From Saprospiraceae bacterium (GTDB lineage: Bacteria > Bacteroidota > Bacteroidia > Chitinophagales > Saprospiraceae), in the NCBI GenBank assembly GCA_958295895.1, contig CATQHI010000012.1:1-64000 (forward strand): a stretch of 64,000 nt of DNA, written 5' to 3'. Positions 59,322-64,000 of the stretch are shown here, in pieces. How positions within the stretch are numbered: position 1 is the stretch's first letter; each line of letters opens with the position of its first letter. Below the pieces are notes generated by a model that was given only the letters and a program-made list of their open reading frames with translations, was not told the DNA's origin and made no database searches. The position numbers and the translations under genes are program-made.

Positions 59322-61127
59322 ATGCCGGCGCTTGGCACTTTAGTAGAACAGCTAGTCGAGACCGTTCCCCTCCCCGCCTTCATCGCCCTGCACGACGGTA
59401 CTATCACAGCAGCGAATACCTCCCTGCTGAAGGTGACCGGTCAGCCCGATCTGGTCAAGATGGATCGCTCGCTCTTTGGATTGGGAATCTTTCACAACAG
59501 TGCCGAGCTACGGGGATTCATCCAGAGTTTCCGCGACCAACCGGGTCCGCGCCGGCTGGTACTGCCCGTCGGTCGCCTCAATGCCAACCGCCAACCCATC
59601 GTGCTCTACGCCTCACGCATCGAATGGCAGCAGGAGCCTGCCCTTTACGGGGTACTGAGCCGTCAGGGTCGCGGCGAGGATGGCCTCGAGCACCGCGGCG
59701 GAAATGGCAACCTCATCGAAGCGTTCCTGGACAGCCTACCCTTTCCGGCCCTGACCGTTAATTTGAACGGTCAGGTGGCTTTCCTTAACGCTACGATCCG
59801 GGCCGACCTGGGCGTGGATGGTAGTGAGCCGTCTGCCGACATGCACCGCATCGATGCCGAGACGGACCGTAGTACCCTGAATCGCTACATCAAACAGGCT
59901 GCCTCCCGCGGGGTGATGGTGTACGAGACCTCGTTGCAACGTAAGGATGGCACCCTCATCCCGGTGGAGATCACGATGACTCCATTACGCCACGCCGCGG
60001 TGCCGGGCGACGTACTCCTCACCGTCACCGAGATCACCGATCGCCGCAACGCCCTCCGGGCCCAGCAGGCGCTGGAGATTGAGAACGCCAAGTTGATGAC
60101 CCAGCTTCAGCGCCGCAGCGTGCTGGCAAGCGAGCAGTATGACCGGCAGCAGGACGGCTACACCATCATCACTAGGAGCGAGAAGTATAAGCGCGTACTA
60201 CAGCAGATCAAGCAGGTAGCCCCTACGGACTCCACGGTCCTTATTACCGGAGAGACCGGGACGGGCAAGGAACTCATTGCCCGGGCCATCCACGGGCAGA
60301 GCCGGCGGGCCTCGCGGCCGATGGTCATTCTAAACTGTGGAGCCCTGCCCGCCGAGCTCATCGAAAGCGAACTTTTTGGCTACCGGAAGGGGGCCTTTAC
60401 GGGTGCACGGACCGACCACCTGGGCCGCTTCGAACTGGCCGACGAGGGGACCCTCTTTCTGGATGAGATCGGGGAGATGCCCATGCAGCTACAGACGCGA
60501 CTGCTCAGGGTCCTACAGGATGGAGAGTTCACGCCGCTGGGAGCCCGTAGTACCGTGCACACCGACGTACGCATCGTAGCGGCTACGAACCGCGACCTAC
60601 GCCAACGGGTAGCGGAGGGTAATTTCCGCTCCGATCTCTACTTCCGCCTCAACGTTTTTCCGATTCATAGCCTCCCCCTGCGCGAGCGGCCCGAAGACAT
60701 TGCCCCCCTGGTCCGTCACTTCGTCAATAAGTATACCGTACCGGGCACCTCTCCGCTCGAAGTCAGGAAGGAGGACCTGGACTTACTCCGCCGGCAGGCC
60801 TTTCCCGGCAACATCCGCGAGTTGGAGAATATGATCCAGCGCGCACTCATTGTCAGCGACGGACCCTACCTGGAACTGGAGCTCGAACGAGTCGCTTCAT
60901 CCCCGGCAACACCCCGGCAGCGGGGGGAAGAGGAGGAAGCTTCCGAGGACGCGGTCGCAGACGTGCTGACCTTTGAGGAGATGCAGCGCCGGCACATCCA
61001 GCGGGTGCTGGCGTTGACGGAGGGTAAGGTAAGCGGACAGGGGGGTGCGGCTGAGCTACTGGACCTGAATCCACAGACCCTGTTCAGCAAGATGCGGAAG
61101 CTCGGGATCGACCGCCTGGGTAGCTAG
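59322..61127 (+). CDS. PAS-domain sigma-54-dependent transcription activator
   Basis: The 601-residue protein has two PAS domains (about residues 5-125 and 135-245), a linker helix and a sigma-54 AAA+ domain (about 280-510) with Walker A GETGTGKE, the sigma-54 contact loop KGAFTGA and Walker B GTLFLDEIGE. A Fis-type helix-turn-helix lies near the end (LLDLNPQTLFSKMRKLGI). It would bind DNA and remodel sigma-54 holoenzyme in response to a PAS-sensed signal; there is no receiver domain. Its TAG stop shares the palindrome CTAG with the stop of the convergent CheB/CheR/PAS gene. Confidence 0.93.
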   Translation: MPALGTLVEQLVETVPLPAFIALHDGTITAANTSLLKVTGQPDLVKMDRSLFGLGIFHNSAELRGFIQSFRDQPGPRRLVLPVGRLNANRQPIVLYASRIEWQQEPALYGVLSRQGRGEDGLEHRGGNGNLIEAFLDSLPFPALTVNLNGQVAFLNATIRADLGVDGSEPSADMHRIDAETDRSTLNRYIKQAASRGVMVYETSLQRKDGTLIPVEITMTPLRHAAVPGDVLLTVTEITDRRNALRAQQALEIENAKLMTQLQRRSVLASEQYDRQQDGYTIITRSEKYKRVLQQIKQVAPTDSTVLITGETGTGKELIARAIHGQSRRASRPMVILNCGALPAELIESELFGYRKGAFTGARTDHLGRFELADEGTLFLDEIGEMPMQLQTRLLRVLQDGEFTPLGARSTVHTDVRIVAATNRDLRQRVAEGNFRSDLYFRLNVFPIHSLPLRERPEDIAPLVRHFVNKYTVPGTSPLEVRKEDLDLLRRQAFPGNIRELENMIQRALIVSDGPYLELELERVASSPATPRQRGEEEEASEDAVADVLTFEEMQRRHIQRVLALTEGKVSGQGGAAELLDLNPQTLFSKMRKLGIDRLGS

Positions 61128-64000
61128 TCGGTCTGTTCGATCTCGAAGCTGATTAGAACGATACGGTCCCTGGAAAAGATGGGCCGGTACACTACCGTGA
61201 GTGGTACGGTTTCCTCCGAAAGCTCTTCGATTGGGTAGGTAACTGCTACCAAAGGCTCTCCGGCCTGCAACCGTTCAACGGCTGTCCGGTACCGTTGTAG
61301 CCCGGCGGGGGTGAGCATATCGCCAATTTTGCGATTCATGTAGTGGGGTGCCTGGTAGGCCAGTCCACTGCGCCGATTGAGAAAGATGAGGCGCTCGTCG
61401 GTATCGAAAAGCCCGGCGATCTGGGGGGAATTACTGAGCAAGTATTCGTAGTGCTGGATGACCTGGGATGATTCCAGGCGTTCGTTCTCCAGGCTGGTGA
61501 TGTCCCGGATGATGATCATGGCCTGCTCTACGGTATCCCTGGCCGGCTCCGCGGCGGGCTTCACCGCGATGGGAATAAACTCCATCTCGACTCTGGTCAC
61601 CTCCCCCTGCCGGGGCCGCAGGGTGAGGGTAAGGCGCTCCACCCGGCGTTGATCGAAGGACTGGCGGAGCGCCTCGGTGAACTGCACCTTGCCCTGAGCG
61701 TCGTCGATGAGATCGGTGAGGTACATACCCACGAGTTGCTGGGTAGTGTAATCCGCTAGCGGGCGGTTCACGTCCTCGATCCGGCTGTTGTTGCGCACGA
61801 TGGCAATCACCTCCTGGGTGGTGTGGAAGATGGCCTCGTACTTGCGCGCCATATCCGTAAGCCGCCGCCGGGTACGTACCAGATCATTGATATCGACAAA
61901 GGTGATCACCACGCCCTCCACCTGGTCGGTCTCCGTCAGGTACGGCAGCATGCGCAGTAAATAGTAGTCGCCGGTACTGTCCTGTACCTCCTGATCGTAG
62001 CGTTTGGTCGTGCGAAGTACCTCCCGGCTGATCGCCTCGATATTGACGTCCCGAAAGGGACTGGCAAAGACCGTAAGCGGCCGTCCGAGGTCGCTGACGG
62101 TAAGATCGAACTGTTGTCCGATACCGGGGGTAAACCGCCGGATGTTGAGCTGCTTATCGACGAAGATCGTGCTGATCTGGGTGCTTTTGAGCAGGTTGTT
62201 GATGTCGTTATTGATGGCGTTGAGCTCATCGTTTTTACGCTGAAACTCGTTATTTACGGTATAGAGTTCCTCGTTTACCGACTGAAGTTCCTCGTTCGTA
62301 CTCTGCATCTCCTCGTTGGAGGCTAGGAGCTCGCGGTTACTGGATTGCAATTCCTCGTTGGTCGCTTCCAGCTCGTTGTACAGTTTTTGCGCGCGGCGTT
62401 CGGAGCGCTGTAGCTCGCCTTCCAGCTCGGTGACCTTTTGCATGAGGCGACGGGTCAACGCTATACACCTCGGCTTCCTCCTCTGCCTGTTGCGAGTTAT
62501 CCGGTGGGGCTTCTACGGGGAAGAACTCCAGCATGGCGAGCGGCTCGCTGGAAGGTGCGCTCTCAAACACCCCGAATCGCACCCTGAGGTAGCGTGGTGG
62601 CAGTCCCTGCGCCGCCACGTTGATCCGTTCGAAAAGCCCGGTCCGTTGACTGCTCAGCACCCGGTCCACCCCGGCGGTGAGCAAACTTTGTACCTCCTCA
62701 TTCAGTACGGTGCGCAGGGAGAGCTGGGCGTCAAAGCGCGGCAGGCTAAGGATGCCCGTAAATTCGCCGCTGAGGTAAATGATATCGTACTGCCGATTGA
62801 CGAAAAGAGTACTGGGGGCGTACCGTTTCGGAAAGGAAGCGCGCGTATTCATCCATGGTAGAGCCGTAAAGGAGGGGCCGTGCAGAATTAGTAGTAGAAG
62901 TAGTAGAATCGAACTCGTCGGCAAACGGAGTCACCGCGTGCACATTTCCGGGGGCGGAGGTGCGTAGCTTAGGATACGGCAGCACGCTAAGTCGCCGGTC
63001 AGGTGCTACTCCCCCCCAGGTCGTCGCGTTTTTTGTAGATTTTCCAGCGCCGGTCTACCGTAGCAAACGCCGACTGGAGGCTACCGAGATGCTCACTCTG
63101 GCCGAGCAGCAGGTAGCCTGCCGGATTGAGTCCGAAGTGAAAGTTGGACAACACCTGCTGCTGCGCCTCGCCGTCGATGTAGATGAGAAAATTGCGGCAG
63201 GAAATCAGGTCGATGCGGATGAAGGGCGGATCTTCCAGTAGGTTCTGGACCGCAAAGAGCAGATGCTCCTGAAGATCGGAGCGCACCCGGTACCCCTGGG
63301 AGGTAGGGGTAAAGTATTTATATAGGAATTCGGACGGCACGTCTGCCTGAATGGAGGCATCGTACTGCCCGTGGGTGGCCACGACGATGGAACGGCGATC
63401 GACGTCCGAGCCGAAAATCTTGTAGTTGCGGCGCAGTTGCTGCTGCTCCAGGTAATCTTCTACCAGCATCGCGATGCCGTAGACCTCCTCCCCCGTAGAA
63501 CAGGGAGGGTACCCAGATGCGTAGGTCTTGCTCAGCGGGCAGCTGCTTGAAGAGCTCCGGGATGATAACGTCGCGGAGCCGATCGAAGGCCTCGGCGTCG
63601 CGGAAAAAGCGAGTGACTCCGATGAGAAAGCTTTGCCGTAAAATCTGGAGCTCGGGATCGTTGTGCAGGGCATACTGAATGTACCGCTGCAGCGATTCGT
63701 GCTGGGTGATGAGCATACGTTTTTCGATCCGACGCCGTATGGTAGCCGTACGGTAGTGACCGAAGTTTATCCGGGAAACGGCGTGTATGCGCCGCATCAG
63801 GGCCTGGAATAAGTCGCCCTGCTCGATGTCGTCGCTCAGGGGTACCTGGCCGGTGACTCCGTCGTGGCGCAGGATCATGGCCAGGCGGCTGGCGAGCTGA
63901 CCCGGTGGAAGGACTACATCGGCAATATTCTGACGCAGGGCCGCCGTAGGCATACCGTCGAACTGAGCCGTACTGGGGTCCTGCACCATGACCAACCCAC
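61124..64000 (-). pseudogene. CheB/CheR/PAS hybrid sensor with four frame breaks, 5' end outside
   Basis: The gene enters from the right edge. On the minus strand one reads the end of a CheB methylesterase (GLVMVQDPSTAQFDGMPTAAL), a CheR methyltransferase (RINFGHYRTATIRRRIEKRM ... GCSTGEE-type AdoMet loop ... NFLIYIDGEAQQQVL), a linker, a coiled coil (ELEATNEELQSSNRELLASN) and PAS domains to the stop at 61124. The frame changes four times: in a C run at 63503-63509, in seven G residues at 63011-63017, in AAA at 62826-62828 and near 62459. Each is repaired by removing one base. There is no histidine kinase domain after the last PAS. Either the gene has decayed or the reads were poor here; neighbours are intact. 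Confidence 0.75.

Overview
This window is chromosomal DNA of a Bacteroidota bacterium, most likely from the Saprospiria/Lewinella side of the phylum. Four things point there: the conserved order glycogen synthase - DUF4270 lipoprotein - glmS; type IX secretion cargo with gliding-motility-type C-terminal domains plus a PorP/SprF protein; the Bacteroidota promoter signature TAnnTTTG at the -7 position in front of many genes; and the high GC content. There is no phage, transposase, CRISPR array, plasmid gene or rRNA. Coding density is very high. No gene-free stretch reaches 300 bases; the longest (46159-46448) holds an inverted-repeat, MITE-like element.

Layout. 1-4.7 kb: end of a glycogen synthase, a frame-broken DUF4270 lipoprotein, glmS and DUF4290, closed by a bidirectional terminator shared with rpsT. 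5.0-8.3 kb: a probable metal (zinc?) uptake locus made of a TonB-dependent receptor, a small lipoprotein and a divergent Fur/Zur-type regulator whose operator lies inside its promoter. 8.3-14.6 kb: class A serine hydrolase, prfC, tRNA-Thr(CGT), and a stress-flavoured group (lipoprotein, bacterial eRF1-like protein, DUF1328, HELGH metalloprotein, small membrane proteins). 14.6-22.8 kb: three exported peptidases (S9, M61-PDZ, M28) around an ECF sigma factor and its probable membrane anti-sigma partner. 22.8-30.9 kb: an HD-PycTM membrane protein, DUF1232, a coiled-coil/PspA-like pair facing a protease-fold protein that lacks its catalytic serine, a membrane MutS-like ATPase, galE and an MBL-fold hydrolase. 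30.9-38.7 kb: OstA/LptD-like protein, BatE-like protein, AtpZ, PorP/SprF, a BASS transporter and a large type IX secretion cargo. 38.8-46.2 kb: SCP2-like protein, alaS and mreB-mreC-mreD-mrdA. 46.4-50.6 kb: DUF2383, LolD-type ATPase, DUF389, MscS channel and a LysM protein. 50.6-55.8 kb: an Ig-like lipoprotein, a lectin-domain type IX cargo, a phosphatidylcholine-synthase-like enzyme and two membrane proteins. 55.9-59.3 kb: a beta-oxidation pair in which the thiolase has lost its catalytic residues while the FadJ-like partner keeps them. 59.3-64 kb: a PAS-sigma54 activator convergent with a CheB/CheR/PAS gene carrying four frame breaks.

The strongest candidates for new biology are the catalytically dead thiolase fixed beside an intact FadJ, the membrane-anchored PspA-like locus with its pseudo-protease, the HD-PycTM protein without a cyclase, and a recurring arrangement in which the -7 promoter element sits 3-5 bases before the start codon, predicting leaderless mRNAs. 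All functions are read from sequence motifs by eye; no database search was run.
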